Assembly: GCA_964393615.1 (NCBI GenBank)
Contig: CAYMUR010000063.1
Coordinates: 1-31,822, forward strand
Direction: 5' to 3'
From: CAYMUR01 sp964393615
Lineage (GTDB): Bacteria > Planctomycetota > Planctomycetia > Pirellulales > Pirellulaceae
DNA: 31,822 bases
The notes beneath the pieces were generated by a model that saw nothing but the letters and a program-made list of their open reading frames with translations, was not told where the DNA came from and did no database searches. Positions 8,158-18,226 of this stretch are shown here, one piece after another; position 1 is the stretch's first letter; each line of letters begins with the position of its first letter. Position numbers and translations under genes: made by a program.

Positions 8158-9198
8158 TTAATCACACAGAAGCATCGGTTTCATCACCGCTTGGTTTTCG
8201 GCATCCTCGAACGCCCGGATACCATCTGTCAAAGGATAGGTCTGAATGAGGGATTCAAACGGAATCTTTCCAGCAGCTAACATTTGCAAAGAACGCTCGT
8301 AACTGGGCAAAGCTGAACCGTAACTCGTTCGGATATCGATCTGTTTGCGAAGCAACTGGGTCATATTCAAACCGACGTCGGTTCCATAAATACCCACAAC
8401 AGTGATCTGCCCTTTGAAAGTGACTGCGTTGGCGGCAGAAATTAATGCAGCTGGAGCACCAGACGCTTCGATCAATACGTCGGCCTCGCGGCCAAACTGC
8501 TTTCTCACCTGGTCACCGAGAACCGGTTCCTCCGGTCCCACGATGAAAGTGGCAAATCCAATACGGCGGGCTATCGCCAGGCGTATTGGTACATCCGCCC
8601 TGGTACCGGACACTGCTACGTTGGCACCACGATCACGCGCAACCAGGGCACAGAGCATTCCAATAATGCCGGGGCCACTCACCACCACCTGATCACCGGG
8701 TCGAATGCTGCTACAGTTAACGACACAGTGGTCGGCCACCGACAATGGTTCTGTCAATGCTGCAGATCGCAAGTCTAAGCTTTCTGGAAGTGGAACTAAA
8801 AACCGCTGGTCGATCACAACATATTCTGCCATACCTCCGTCCAGGTGCAGCCCTTGAACCCGACGTTGAGGACAAAGCTGTGTATCACCATTCAAACAAA
8901 GTAGACAATCGTCTGCCAAACACCCCTGGATAGCAACCATCGTGGCCCGGTCACCGATCTTCCAATCATTTACCTGGGGGGCTGTCTCCATCACCGTACC
9001 CACCCATTCATGGCCAAAAGTGACTTGGGCAAGGACCGACTCATAACCATCATGGTTGAGATACGCATGCAGGTCGGAACCACAAAGACCACAACAATGA
9101 ACTCGAAGGAGCACCTGGCCAGGTCGAAGCGTGGGAAGTGGTACCTGCTCAAGACGTGCAGCGCGTGGTTCCTTGGCAAAACGTCGTAAAGCTTTCAT
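8158..9198 (-). CDS. Zinc-dependent alcohol/polyol dehydrogenase (MDR family)
   Basis: The protein has about 346 residues and belongs to the medium-chain dehydrogenase family, close to sorbitol/threonine-dehydrogenase-like enzymes. Zinc site residues are C39 (CGLCGSDLH) and H63-E64 (GHEWVG). A four-cysteine structural zinc lobe follows (pattern C-x4-C-x2-C-x7-C within GCLADDCLLCLNGDTQLC). The dinucleotide-binding motif is GPGIIG near residue 174. It oxidises an alcohol with NAD(P), substrate unknown, in the cytoplasm. I use the ATG at 9198 because family members begin MKAL; a GTG at 9207 adds three residues, and neither start has a strong RBS. It follows the FMN enzyme on the same strand after about 70 bp, in which TTGGC-CCTG-GCCAA (9239-9252) can form a small hairpin. 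Confidence 0.9.
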   Translation of the reverse strand: MKALRRFAKEPRAARLEQVPLPTLRPGQVLLRVHCCGLCGSDLHAYLNHDGYESVLAQVTFGHEWVGTVMETAPQVNDWKIGDRATMVAIQGCLADDCLLCLNGDTQLCPQRRVQGLHLDGGMAEYVVIDQRFLVPLPESLDLRSAALTEPLSVADHCVVNCSSIRPGDQVVVSGPGIIGMLCALVARDRGANVAVSGTRADVPIRLAIARRIGFATFIVGPEEPVLGDQVRKQFGREADVLIEASGAPAALISAANAVTFKGQITVVGIYGTDVGLNMTQLLRKQIDIRTSYGSALPSYERSLQMLAAGKIPFESLIQTYPLTDGIRAFEDAENQAVMKPMLLCD

Positions 9199-9267
9199 CG
9201 TATACACTAAAATCCATTATCTCGTTAAATCAAGACGGTTGGCCCTGGCCAAGTCGTTTCCGGTAGT

Positions 9268-10527
9268 TCACGTCACACAACCTCCTTCCAAGAGCGACCG
9301 ATCAATGTCTCCAACGGTAGCACAGCCCGTCGCTAACATGGCATTTTCAAGTTCTTGTCGGAGAAGATGAATCACTCGGTCAACACCCGATTCGCCGGCT
9401 GCTGCCAAACCTAACGCATGCGGTCGGCCAATTAAAACAGCCTTGGCGCCCAGCGCCAGAGCTTTCAAAATATCCGTGCCACGTCGAATACCGCCATCCA
9501 TAAGAATTTCGGTCCGACCACCCACTGCGTCGACAATTTCTGGCAACATGTCAATGCTGGCTGGCATACCGTCTAAACGCCGTCCACCATGGTTGGAAAC
9601 GACAATACCGTCTAAACCAATTGACACAGCCTTTAACGCATCTTCTTTTCGCAAAACACCTTTCACTAAAAGTGGCAGGCGTGTTACCGACCGCAACCAA
9701 TCGAAAATTTCCCAGGTCAAGGACTGATCCCATGACCGCGCATTAAAAGCCATTAATTCTTCATAACTCATCCTGTCGCTTAATCCTTGGTGGCCAACGT
9801 TTTGTAAATGTTGAATCAGCATTTCCTTGGGAAGCATGAATTGATTTCGACGATCAGAATCTTTCCATTCGCCCTGGTCAACGGTCACGACAATGGCTTG
9901 ATATCCGGCCCTTTCAACTCGTTCTACAAGCGACCGGGTAACGGCTCGATCCTGGGGGACGTAGAGCTGAAACCATTTCGGCCCATTCGCAGCGTCTGCG
10001 ACTTCTTCAGGGCTATGGCCGGCACTCGTGCTAACCGCAAAAATCGTCTCTGCCTTCGTGGCTGCGCGCGCGGTGGCCAATGCTCCTTCCGGATGAAACA
10101 TTCGCTGGGCACCCACAGGTGCCAATATTACAGGAAGAGAGATCCGTTGCTTGAGTATCGTTGTTGATAAATCAGGTCGGTCAACGCCATGTAATAAGGG
10201 TGGGAGAATTTTTATTTGCTTAAATGCAGACAAGTTTGCCCGTAAGGTCACCTCCTCTGCCGATCCAGTCGTGATATATTCAAAGACCCCTTGGGGGAGT
10301 TGCTCCTTGGCCAACTCAATAAAGTCGTCGACTTTGACCGCTTGTTGAGATAGCAAAGAATCATTCAACGGCTCTTGGGGGTTAGCATTGTTTTCGATGA
10401 TATCGTTCTCCAGACGGGTTTGCGGATCTTGGTTGGACTGATCCACGGTTCCATGGGATGCCACCGACAACAACGGCAACGACCCGGTACTAAAAGCCAT
10501 TAAATGAGTAAACTGTCTGCGTTTCAT
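9268..10527 (-). CDS. FMN-dependent alpha-hydroxy-acid dehydrogenase/oxidase with export-type N-terminus
   Basis: The 419-residue protein is in the lactate/glycolate oxidase (LldD/GOX) family, which oxidises L-2-hydroxy acids to 2-keto acids using FMN. The family start is seen at FEYITTGSAEEVTLRANLSAF. The catalytic His is in SNHGGRRLDG (near residue 313), and the FMN phosphate loop region is LMDGGIRRGTDILKALALGA with IGRP after it. The usual length is 350-390. Here about 60 extra N-terminal residues begin MKRRQFTHLMAFSTGSLPLLSV, which resembles a Tat signal (RRQF) followed by a polar linker. An exported cofactor-loaded flavoenzyme is therefore likely but unproven. GGAGGAAAT gives a strong RBS 9-10 nt before the ATG. 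It lies upstream of, and is probably cotranscribed with, the alcohol dehydrogenase gene. Confidence 0.9.
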   Translation of the reverse strand: MKRRQFTHLMAFSTGSLPLLSVASHGTVDQSNQDPQTRLENDIIENNANPQEPLNDSLLSQQAVKVDDFIELAKEQLPQGVFEYITTGSAEEVTLRANLSAFKQIKILPPLLHGVDRPDLSTTILKQRISLPVILAPVGAQRMFHPEGALATARAATKAETIFAVSTSAGHSPEEVADAANGPKWFQLYVPQDRAVTRSLVERVERAGYQAIVVTVDQGEWKDSDRRNQFMLPKEMLIQHLQNVGHQGLSDRMSYEELMAFNARSWDQSLTWEIFDWLRSVTRLPLLVKGVLRKEDALKAVSIGLDGIVVSNHGGRRLDGMPASIDMLPEIVDAVGGRTEILMDGGIRRGTDILKALALGAKAVLIGRPHALGLAAAGESGVDRVIHLLRQELENAMLATGCATVGDIDRSLLEGGCVT

Positions 10528-10648
10528 ATTCTATTTCCTCCGAAAACATCAATCTCTCATTCTAGAAGACATTGGGCGACCAAAGTTGGGTCAGCAGCCA
10601 AAACGCACTCAATTTCGAACACCAGATCTCGGGTGATGTCAGCAGGAA

Positions 10649-11140
10649 TCATAGGTTCTTCGGCTCCAGTGGATGGTAAACCATCAGATAGCGATGCTCA
10701 TGGTCTCGGTAGTATCCTTCGATACGACGGCGCACTGAAAATCCAAATTTTTCATACAACTTCACGGCAGCTTTGTTTTCCGGATCCACGGTCAGCAGTA
10801 CTGGCACCTGAGCCGCAGCCAGGGCAGCATGCATTAACTGGGTGCCAATGCCTTGTCCACGCAACTGGGAATGGACCATAATCTTGTGTAAAAACTGTTC
10901 CTGGTGATTGGTGGTAAACATGACAAGAGCACCAGCAATGTCACCACTTTCGGACAGCAATGGCTCCTCCGGGTGATTGCGGCTCACCAGCAGTGTTCCA
11001 TATTCACACCAGACCCGCCACACGTGCTCTCCATCAGCAATAAATGCTTCACCAGTATGAACCCAGGCGACGCGATCAAGGGCGGCGATTTTTAAAAAAT
11101 CATTCGTATTGGCCGATTCAATGGTTTGAGACATCCGCAT
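10649..11140 (-). CDS. GNAT family N-acetyltransferase
   Basis: The 163-residue protein has the acetyl-CoA pyrophosphate-binding loop HSQLRGQGIG (Q/R-x-x-G-x-G type) in the middle. The usual GNAT C-terminal segment follows (NKAAVKLYEKFGF, then the RYLMVYHPL strand). It transfers an acetyl group to an amine on an unknown substrate in the cytoplasm. The start is uncertain: GTG at 11146, ATG at 11140 and ATG at 11134 are all in frame and none has a good RBS. The middle one is used here. It is the first gene of a minus-strand run with the FMN enzyme, from which it is separated by about 120 bp, so cotranscription is possible but not evident. Confidence 0.85.
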   Translation of the reverse strand: MRMSQTIESANTNDFLKIAALDRVAWVHTGEAFIADGEHVWRVWCEYGTLLVSRNHPEEPLLSESGDIAGALVMFTTNHQEQFLHKIMVHSQLRGQGIGTQLMHAALAAAQVPVLLTVDPENKAAVKLYEKFGFSVRRRIEGYYRDHEHRYLMVYHPLEPKNL

Positions 11141-12073
11141 CACCACACGTTAGCATTTTTTCCAGTCTTGCATGTCGCTCGTTACACCACCATGGTGAAA
11201 TAGTGCTACTGTTTAACACCTATTGACTCGTTTTTGACACACTCGAATATCGTATTTTAATTGGAACTCGTCCTTCTTGCCATGAACCATCCAGTACTTT
11301 CAAGTGCCTGTCCTGACCCGATTTCGTGCAAGATACAATGAGAAAATCTACACGGAAAGGAGGAGTGTACCTTTAACAGAGTGTATCCCTCCGCCTGAGT
11401 GCCAATATCCCGTTAATGGGTCATTATCGCATCATCTCACGGGAAGTCATTTCCGTCTATTCTTATTTCCGCTGGAGAATCATTGACAGCAACCCTTGTG
11501 ACGCTACCGGGAACATTTTATTTACCAGCACGACCTCTCTTGAGTCTTTATTCTTGGCAATCAACGAATAGACGACATCAATCAAGTTTACTTACACTTT
11601 CTGGACCGATCGATCCGTGGATTCATCACAAACCACCTGGTTTTTCGGCAATCTTTTGAGTCCTCGACCGGATCACCACGTGGAGAACATCCGGCAGTCT
11701 CTTGTGACAATTTCCTCGATGTACAGGTTTTTAGTCTGAATCTTGTCAATCATTCCAGCAACCTTGGCAAAAGTCTAGGCATCAATACGAGACGTGTTAA
11801 ACTATATTGTCATTCATACTTTTTCATACTGTCCTAGGACCATTCATTGGTAGTCAACTGGTACACGATCATAATGTATCATCTTGGCGGCCATTGTTTT
11901 CTAAACATCATCGTATGAATTTATTGTTTTGAACGAAGATCATCCAGAACTACCGGCGATTGATCACATTGTTACAGCATATCTGATTGCCGTCGAACAG
12001 GGCAAATCCTCAAATGGGCTTTATCAAAGTTTAAGCAATTCGTTGTCCTTGGAATGTTGCCGATAGGTTTTCA
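11141..12073. other. Long divergent intergenic region with possible decayed coding fragments
   Basis: About 930 bp lie between the GNAT start (-) and the giant membrane protein start (+). No intact gene is supported. On the minus strand two stretches read like protein but are short and bounded by stops: one near 11695-11770 (containing AGMIDKIQTKNLYIEEIV) and one near 11470-11590 (containing LIDVVYSLIAKNKDSREVV). I cannot name the family. A strong RBS-like AAAGGAGGAG near 11356-11365 is followed only by very short frames. Promoters for the giant gene must be here, but none stands out. Confidence 0.45.
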
Positions 12074-15000
12074 ATGGGCACTACAATCATTGGGATTCTC
12101 TTTTGCATTATCGTCGTAACCTTAGTAGGTCACGGGATCTGGGCCTTCGTGGCGGCTTGCTTTAAAGCGGTCACTGCCGTTTCAACAAAATCGTCCCCCG
12201 GCATCGCGCGGACCGGAAAAACGCCCCATCTCAGCGAAAAAACCAGAATCCAACTCGAAGCGCTGGACACAACGTGCCGTCAGTTAGGACGTATGGTATC
12301 CGAGGACCGCATCGATCGTGATACCTATGATTTATTACGGGATGAGTTGAATCGGGATTTCGAGAAGATTCTGAATCGTGCGTTAAATCGTATAGATCGC
12401 CTTTGCGATCAGCAAAACATCCAGCCCCTATACCGCGATCAATGGCGACAGGAGGTTTTGCATCATGTTCAAGAGATCGCCTTGCCACCGCGGATTGGAC
12501 ATGGCAAAGAAAATATTCCTGCAGCAGCGACACCTGGCTCCAGCAAAAAATGGACTACGCCACCAACTTCCGTAGCACGGGTCGAGACCAATGACACAGA
12601 TCCCCTTACCAACGACATCAATGATTCAAGTTCCGCTTCCGCTACCTCGGTCCATCCTACTAATGACATGGCCTCGAAGCAGGCCCTGCAGGCAAAGATT
12701 TCTCCAAATGATGGATCGGACATTGTCGATACGGAGCTTGTCGATTCAATAGTACCACATCAGGCGTCGATTCAGCAGACACCTCATCCTTTAGACAATC
12801 ATGAAGAGCCAATAGGCGCCACTAGTCCCCAGCGTCCGCTGGCCGAAATTCTCTCAGCGTTCATGCTTGAGAAAAATATTCGCTGGGGAGAACTCCTCAG
12901 TGGAATGCTCATCGTCGGTAGTGTCATTGGGCTTGTTGTGAGTTTGCGTGAACAGTTGACCGATACGATACCCTATTTCGCCAATCTCTTGTTCTTACTC
13001 GGTACCGCTGCGGTTCATGGATCAGGAATTTACACACTTCACAAATGGAAACTTCACTCTACAAGCCGCGGAGTCCTTACCATTGGGTTGTTGTTGGTAC
13101 CCCTTAACTTTCTCGCCGCCTGCCTGCTGGCAGAACCACGTGGTTTAACCGATCCGTGGTTTCTCATTGCAATCGTCATCGGATCGGCTGGATTTTCCAC
13201 AATCACCTATTTCTCATGCCGCAGCTTGTTCGATGGTCAATGGTGGATGCCTGCCATTGGCGTGCTTGGTGGCAGTTTGGTGCAACCATTGATCAATCGC
13301 ATAGACGGCAGTACCTATGACCTACCATGGTATTGGATGGCCTCGATTACAATCCTTGGCTTTGTCATAAGCAATGGCATGATGTGCCGGTGGATCATGG
13401 CTAACCCCGACACGCCAACCAGGGACTCCGAATGGCAAATACAAACATTGGGATTTAGCGCCTTCTCATTTGCCACTGCGATTGGCTTGCTGGTCATGCG
13501 TTCCGAATCCATTCGCTCGTGCATGGAACAGATGTCGGTCCTGATGTCGTTATTCGCGGCAGTTGTGTTAGTGGTTGGCTTGTTGGTTCATCGGAGACAC
13601 AGCCAAGAGCCAGCCAACGGGCTCCACATGACAGGGACATCCCTGACAATCGTTGGGGTGGTGCTTGGCGTCATAGCGTTTGTCCTTGCCTGGCCACAGC
13701 CTGGACTTGTCAGTCTAGTAGCGGTTCTTAATCTCATCGTTCTATCCACGGTGGCACTGCGTGGCGGTTTACCTCCCTTTCTGATCGGGGCCGCCGCAAA
13801 TCTTGCGTGTTTGGTCGTTGTTTTGACCCATTGGCTAGTGGGAAGTTTTTCGGAAGGCCAAGATCTCACCAGTGAGTCCATGGGATTGTTATTCTCATCA
13901 ACCTCCAGCCTGGCGTTGACATTTGCGGCACTGTTGTCCGGCGCAGCGGCCCTATCGGTTCCCCGCCTTACGAAACACCGAATCGACTCACAACAGCATC
14001 TCCTGTTCGTGAGTAGTGGCGGACTGGCCTGTCTCAGCATTCTGGCTGCGGTCATTGCGGCGTTCGTCAATTCGCCAACCGACACCACCGCAGACATTTA
14101 CATTGCCAGTGGCGTACTTGGTTTCCATGCCCTGGCTGCGTTGATCGCAGGTGGTGTTTGGACGGATCGGACTCTACTTCGAATCGGCGAGATCCTGCTG
14201 TTCATATCGTTATTGTTTTTATTTCTACTGGCGTTAGAGATCAGCGATCAATCAAGTGCATTGTTGTTGGGACTACTCGTCCACAGTAGCCTTTGTGGAT
14301 TTTCTGCAATCTTCGCTTGGACATTTCAGCGATGCAGGGAAATCGGTTCAGAACGGTACCAAATGATAGCAACGGAACTTTCTGGTGCCGGAATGATCAC
14401 GTCCGGATTGGCACTGGTCGTAGCGGTCAGTTTACACCACACTGATTTTTTTCGGTTGACGTTGGAATTGCTGCTGATTTCCAGCGTGTGGCTTGTGGGT
14501 ACAGTCATCCATCGCCAGCAAACAGTTTTTAAGACATTTCAAGCAGCGACATTTGCAACAACTGTCAGCGTGACGGGATTCGTTGCTGTTAACGGCTTGC
14601 AATGCCAGGCCTGGCAAGAGGTTATTTTCTGGACAGCACAATTGATTGGTTTGTCTGGCGTTGCCCTAGGCTGGGGATTTCTACGACTCTGGTGGCGTGG
14701 CAAAAACCTCCTGACACAACTGCTACAGCCTAATGGATTCAGTGCTGACACGTGCATCACACACGTTTTATTGACGGTTGTTTTCGTTGGATCGGTTGTT
14801 AGTGTAATTCCCGGTATCACCCTGGAATTAAAAGACGCTTCCTCGCCCGCATCGTTATCGTTCCACACTTTCAGTCAAACAATGCATGTGTTTGGCAAGT
14901 CACTTTGGCTGCCACTTGGTCTTTTGCTTGTCACAATACTGGTAAACCATGCGACGTGGTATGCACGGCGACACCTCCACGGTTTACTGGCCATCGGAGT

Positions 15001-18000
15001 CGTTGCATCAACATTATTTGTCATTTCAGCGGATGCACAGCACGCAACTGCATCCGCATTGCGCTGGTCACTTTCTCTATATGGCCTGCTAATCGCGGTC
15101 CTGTTGTGGCACAGTGACATGATTTCTAACGCATGGTTGCAATTTCGCAAATGGCTACGTCCTGCTCATTTTCCATACAACACAACTCCTGTTACTGTCT
15201 CACTCACACATGCTGCTCTTGGCCTGACAATCATCCCCATCTTGCTACTCATTACGGTTGCAGCAGCACGCGGGATTCAAGGCTTGCCATTCGGTGGACC
15301 TTTCAACGAGTCTTTCTTTGGTAGAGGCTCGATGCTGGTCGAAGTCAATTACGGAATACCGATGGCATTGATTGTCACAGCGCTACTCTCACATGCCATT
15401 GGGCGTCGTGAATCGAAATACGCATTGTATGGTTCGATCATCATGATGTACCTCGTGGCAGCTGGACTTCTACTCTTTACTATCAGCAGTAACCCGGAAT
15501 TGCTGGTACGTCTGGTTGATATTTTTCAATATGCCGCCATCTTTGCCGCAGCCTACGGCATGATCTGGCTTGCTTTACACCAACACATTCAAGGACAACA
15601 TGCGACAGATCCCCGCAAAGACGGCCATCTTTTGTCACACATTGTCATTCCGGGAATCATGGTCGTCTTCCTGGCGTTCGCTGCAATGGTGACTGTTACC
15701 TTGCAGCCACAAGAGTCACATGGATTGAGTACAGCCATCGGATCCTGGAAAGGTTATAGCGCCTTGATAGCAACTTGCTTTCTCTATGGGTTGTTTTTTG
15801 GCCGGCACCTGGCGGAACAGGTAAGCTGGTTTTCGCTGTGGATTTCGGTGTCCATTTTGGGCACGATCGTTGCCACCGTACATGGGCATACCACTCCCCG
15901 CTGGACAGCTTTCCACCTGTTAATGCTGGGTTGCATTGGAGTGGCATCTTTGACTTCACTGTTACCTTGGGGAATATCGCGTTCAACACTCGTAGTCTCG
16001 TTCAACCAACCGACCCAGAAATGGATGAGTGGAGTATTCACTTCCAGCGTATCAGCCTTTGTCTTCTTGCTCGCTTGTATCTCCAACATCCATGAGCCTA
16101 ATAAAATATGGTCATTAGCTGCTATCGCTGGTTTACTGATACTCGTGAACGTGTTGGTTTACCGATTCGGCATCTTATTGGCCTACTGTGGTCAATTCCT
16201 GATCATTGCAGGCACCATATTCCTGTCATCCACGAGTTGGATTATTAGTGCTAACCAGTTGATACACATAGGTCTCAGTGTGTCGGCAATTTATGGGATT
16301 CTTGGGATCGTAGTGGAAATCACTCGAAACCGTCGTGGTGGGACAAGACCACCTGGTCACCTACCGCTTCATCACCGGGTAGCCACGATCGTTATCCTAA
16401 GTGTGGTTGCACTTCTCGTTGGTCTTGAATTCATGGCCCAATTCTTCGGCGGTCAAAATTTCCCAATCGGTCAAGGGTCTTTCATCGAAAACTCGTCCGG
16501 ATGGCTCACGATCGTGTGCGCAGGCATCCTCACGACCGCGTTACTATGGGACCGCGAGTCTCGACTACGTCTGTTTCCTGTTTTTCTATGGGGAGGGCTG
16601 GCTGTCACATTAGGCATCATCAGTAGGTTCAGCGGTTACAGCCTTTGGACCTGTTGCTGCCTGGGGCTCACCAGTTATTCGGCTCTGGGGGGCTGGCTGT
16701 GGCGAAATCAATTCGCTATCTCTCGATTTGCAAATTCGATCGCTGTCCAAGACGCTGCGGAAACAATCCAACGTAGCAGACGTTGGTTTATTCCTTGCCA
16801 AATAATCCTTTGCTTTACCCTTACCATCGGACAATTTTTGACCCTGTGGCAGTTCGAAGGCCGCGAGTTGAGATTTGCCGCTGCGCTGGTGCCATTGGCC
16901 AGCGCAATCAGCCTGACTGCTATCTCAACCGTTTCTCAACTAAGGGCAATTCGAACTTTGGCAGTCATTCTATTTAGCCTGTTCGGCGTTTTCTGTAGCT
17001 GGGCCGGACTGGCCCCCGGTTTTGAAAGCGAAACGTGGTTAGAACGGTTGGTACACCTGATGATAGTGGGTGCATTTTTGACATTTCTTTACAGTGCACT
17101 CATTCCACGCTTTTTCGATGTGACAACATCCTGGGCCGTCGCGCTAAGACGCGGAACCCTGATGTCTGTCGGCACAACATTTGTTAGCCTGTTAGTGGTT
17201 CTCGTCGTGGAAATGATCTTGTTTGTTGATCCTGGCAGCTCTCCAGCAGACATGCAGCCATTTCATATCGTTACCGTAGCAGTAGCGCTAATCGCAATGG
17301 TTGGTGGACTGCTTAACGCCGCACTCCATTCGGATCACGACCCTCTTTTACTCTCACCTCAAAGTCGCCAAAGTTATGTTTACGTCGCGCAAGTTGTCAC
17401 TGCATTGCTGGTGCTACATATTCGAATGACATGGCCAGATTTCTTTCTAATTGGCTTCGTCAAAGATTACTGGCATTACCTGTTATTAGTTGTCGCTTTC
17501 GCGGGCTCGGCTCTCGCAGAATTCTTCAAACGTAAAAAACTGGATGTACTCGCTGATCCGTTTGCCAACACGGGACTCGTTGTTTCGATCGCACCAGTTC
17601 TATTGATTTCGCTTGTCAGCAGTGCTGAACAACCCGGCATCATCCTGGCAGTCGGCCTGCTACACCTCATCGCGAGTGTCGTCCGTCACAGCATCCCGTT
17701 ATTAGCCTCAGCGATCGTCTTTGGTAACCTGGCATTATGGTCCTTTTATGCCACATTCGAACACTGGAGTTTGCTCAATCGACCACAGTTCTGGCTCATT
17801 CCTCCGGCTGTGAGCGTACTTCTGGCAATGCATGTCCACCGCCATCGTTTGCCACATGCACAAGCAACTCTGGGCCGGTATCTGTGCATTGTCACCATCT
17901 ATATCAGCTCCACCAGCGAAATTTTCATAGCAGGCATCGGCGATCAGATTCTACCACCCATCATGCTGGCAATACTTTCCGTGATAGGCGTCTTTGCCGG

Positions 18001-18226
18001 TATCGCACTACAAATTCGAGTGTATCTCTATCTGGGTACATCGTTCCTGTTTGTTTCCCTACTCTCGATGGTCATGCACGCTCATCAAAAGTTCGACCAC
18101 GTCTGGCCATGGTGGGCCTTTGGGATCACCATGGGGAGTGCTATCCTGGTCATGTTTGGATTTTTTGAAAAGAAACGCCCAGAGTTGACCGCGTGGATTG
18201 AGAAAATCCGCAATTGGGACGGATAA
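12074..18226 (+). CDS. Giant multipass membrane protein (2050 residues), function unknown
   Basis: Layout by eye: a first membrane helix at residues about 3-30; a soluble helical segment at about 45-145 (conserved-looking LEALDTTCRQLGRMVSEDRID and LNRDFEKILNRALNRIDRL); a low-complexity Ser/Thr/Asp/Pro linker at about 150-250; then from PLAEILSAFMLEKNIRWGEL (about residue 254) to the end a near-continuous run of several tens of hydrophobic helices with short loops. The IRWGELLSGMLIVGSVIGLV segment starting the membrane part resembles large planctomycete membrane proteins that are loosely like DUF2339 proteins; I have no functional name. Few charged residues lie in the helices and I see no transporter, kinase or transferase motif. 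The RBS is weak (AGG about 8 nt before the ATG). It lies about 430 bp upstream of the multiheme/propeller gene on the same strand. Confidence 0.88.
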   Translation: MGTTIIGILFCIIVVTLVGHGIWAFVAACFKAVTAVSTKSSPGIARTGKTPHLSEKTRIQLEALDTTCRQLGRMVSEDRIDRDTYDLLRDELNRDFEKILNRALNRIDRLCDQQNIQPLYRDQWRQEVLHHVQEIALPPRIGHGKENIPAAATPGSSKKWTTPPTSVARVETNDTDPLTNDINDSSSASATSVHPTNDMASKQALQAKISPNDGSDIVDTELVDSIVPHQASIQQTPHPLDNHEEPIGATSPQRPLAEILSAFMLEKNIRWGELLSGMLIVGSVIGLVVSLREQLTDTIPYFANLLFLLGTAAVHGSGIYTLHKWKLHSTSRGVLTIGLLLVPLNFLAACLLAEPRGLTDPWFLIAIVIGSAGFSTITYFSCRSLFDGQWWMPAIGVLGGSLVQPLINRIDGSTYDLPWYWMASITILGFVISNGMMCRWIMANPDTPTRDSEWQIQTLGFSAFSFATAIGLLVMRSESIRSCMEQMSVLMSLFAAVVLVVGLLVHRRHSQEPANGLHMTGTSLTIVGVVLGVIAFVLAWPQPGLVSLVAVLNLIVLSTVALRGGLPPFLIGAAANLACLVVVLTHWLVGSFSEGQDLTSESMGLLFSSTSSLALTFAALLSGAAALSVPRLTKHRIDSQQHLLFVSSGGLACLSILAAVIAAFVNSPTDTTADIYIASGVLGFHALAALIAGGVWTDRTLLRIGEILLFISLLFLFLLALEISDQSSALLLGLLVHSSLCGFSAIFAWTFQRCREIGSERYQMIATELSGAGMITSGLALVVAVSLHHTDFFRLTLELLLISSVWLVGTVIHRQQTVFKTFQAATFATTVSVTGFVAVNGLQCQAWQEVIFWTAQLIGLSGVALGWGFLRLWWRGKNLLTQLLQPNGFSADTCITHVLLTVVFVGSVVSVIPGITLELKDASSPASLSFHTFSQTMHVFGKSLWLPLGLLLVTILVNHATWYARRHLHGLLAIGVVASTLFVISADAQHATASALRWSLSLYGLLIAVLLWHSDMISNAWLQFRKWLRPAHFPYNTTPVTVSLTHAALGLTIIPILLLITVAAARGIQGLPFGGPFNESFFGRGSMLVEVNYGIPMALIVTALLSHAIGRRESKYALYGSIIMMYLVAAGLLLFTISSNPELLVRLVDIFQYAAIFAAAYGMIWLALHQHIQGQHATDPRKDGHLLSHIVIPGIMVVFLAFAAMVTVTLQPQESHGLSTAIGSWKGYSALIATCFLYGLFFGRHLAEQVSWFSLWISVSILGTIVATVHGHTTPRWTAFHLLMLGCIGVASLTSLLPWGISRSTLVVSFNQPTQKWMSGVFTSSVSAFVFLLACISNIHEPNKIWSLAAIAGLLILVNVLVYRFGILLAYCGQFLIIAGTIFLSSTSWIISANQLIHIGLSVSAIYGILGIVVEITRNRRGGTRPPGHLPLHHRVATIVILSVVALLVGLEFMAQFFGGQNFPIGQGSFIENSSGWLTIVCAGILTTALLWDRESRLRLFPVFLWGGLAVTLGIISRFSGYSLWTCCCLGLTSYSALGGWLWRNQFAISRFANSIAVQDAAETIQRSRRWFIPCQIILCFTLTIGQFLTLWQFEGRELRFAAALVPLASAISLTAISTVSQLRAIRTLAVILFSLFGVFCSWAGLAPGFESETWLERLVHLMIVGAFLTFLYSALIPRFFDVTTSWAVALRRGTLMSVGTTFVSLLVVLVVEMILFVDPGSSPADMQPFHIVTVAVALIAMVGGLLNAALHSDHDPLLLSPQSRQSYVYVAQVVTALLVLHIRMTWPDFFLIGFVKDYWHYLLLVVAFAGSALAEFFKRKKLDVLADPFANTGLVVSIAPVLLISLVSSAEQPGIILAVGLLHLIASVVRHSIPLLASAIVFGNLALWSFYATFEHWSLLNRPQFWLIPPAVSVLLAMHVHRHRLPHAQATLGRYLCIVTIYISSTSEIFIAGIGDQILPPIMLAILSVIGVFAGIALQIRVYLYLGTSFLFVSLLSMVMHAHQKFDHVWPWWAFGITMGSAILVMFGFFEKKRPELTAWIEKIRNWDG

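Noticed and set aside
12074..18226. Many long frames on the opposite strand and in other frames within the giant membrane gene.
   Set aside because: They are shadows of a hydrophobic reading frame; none has its own start signal or domain.
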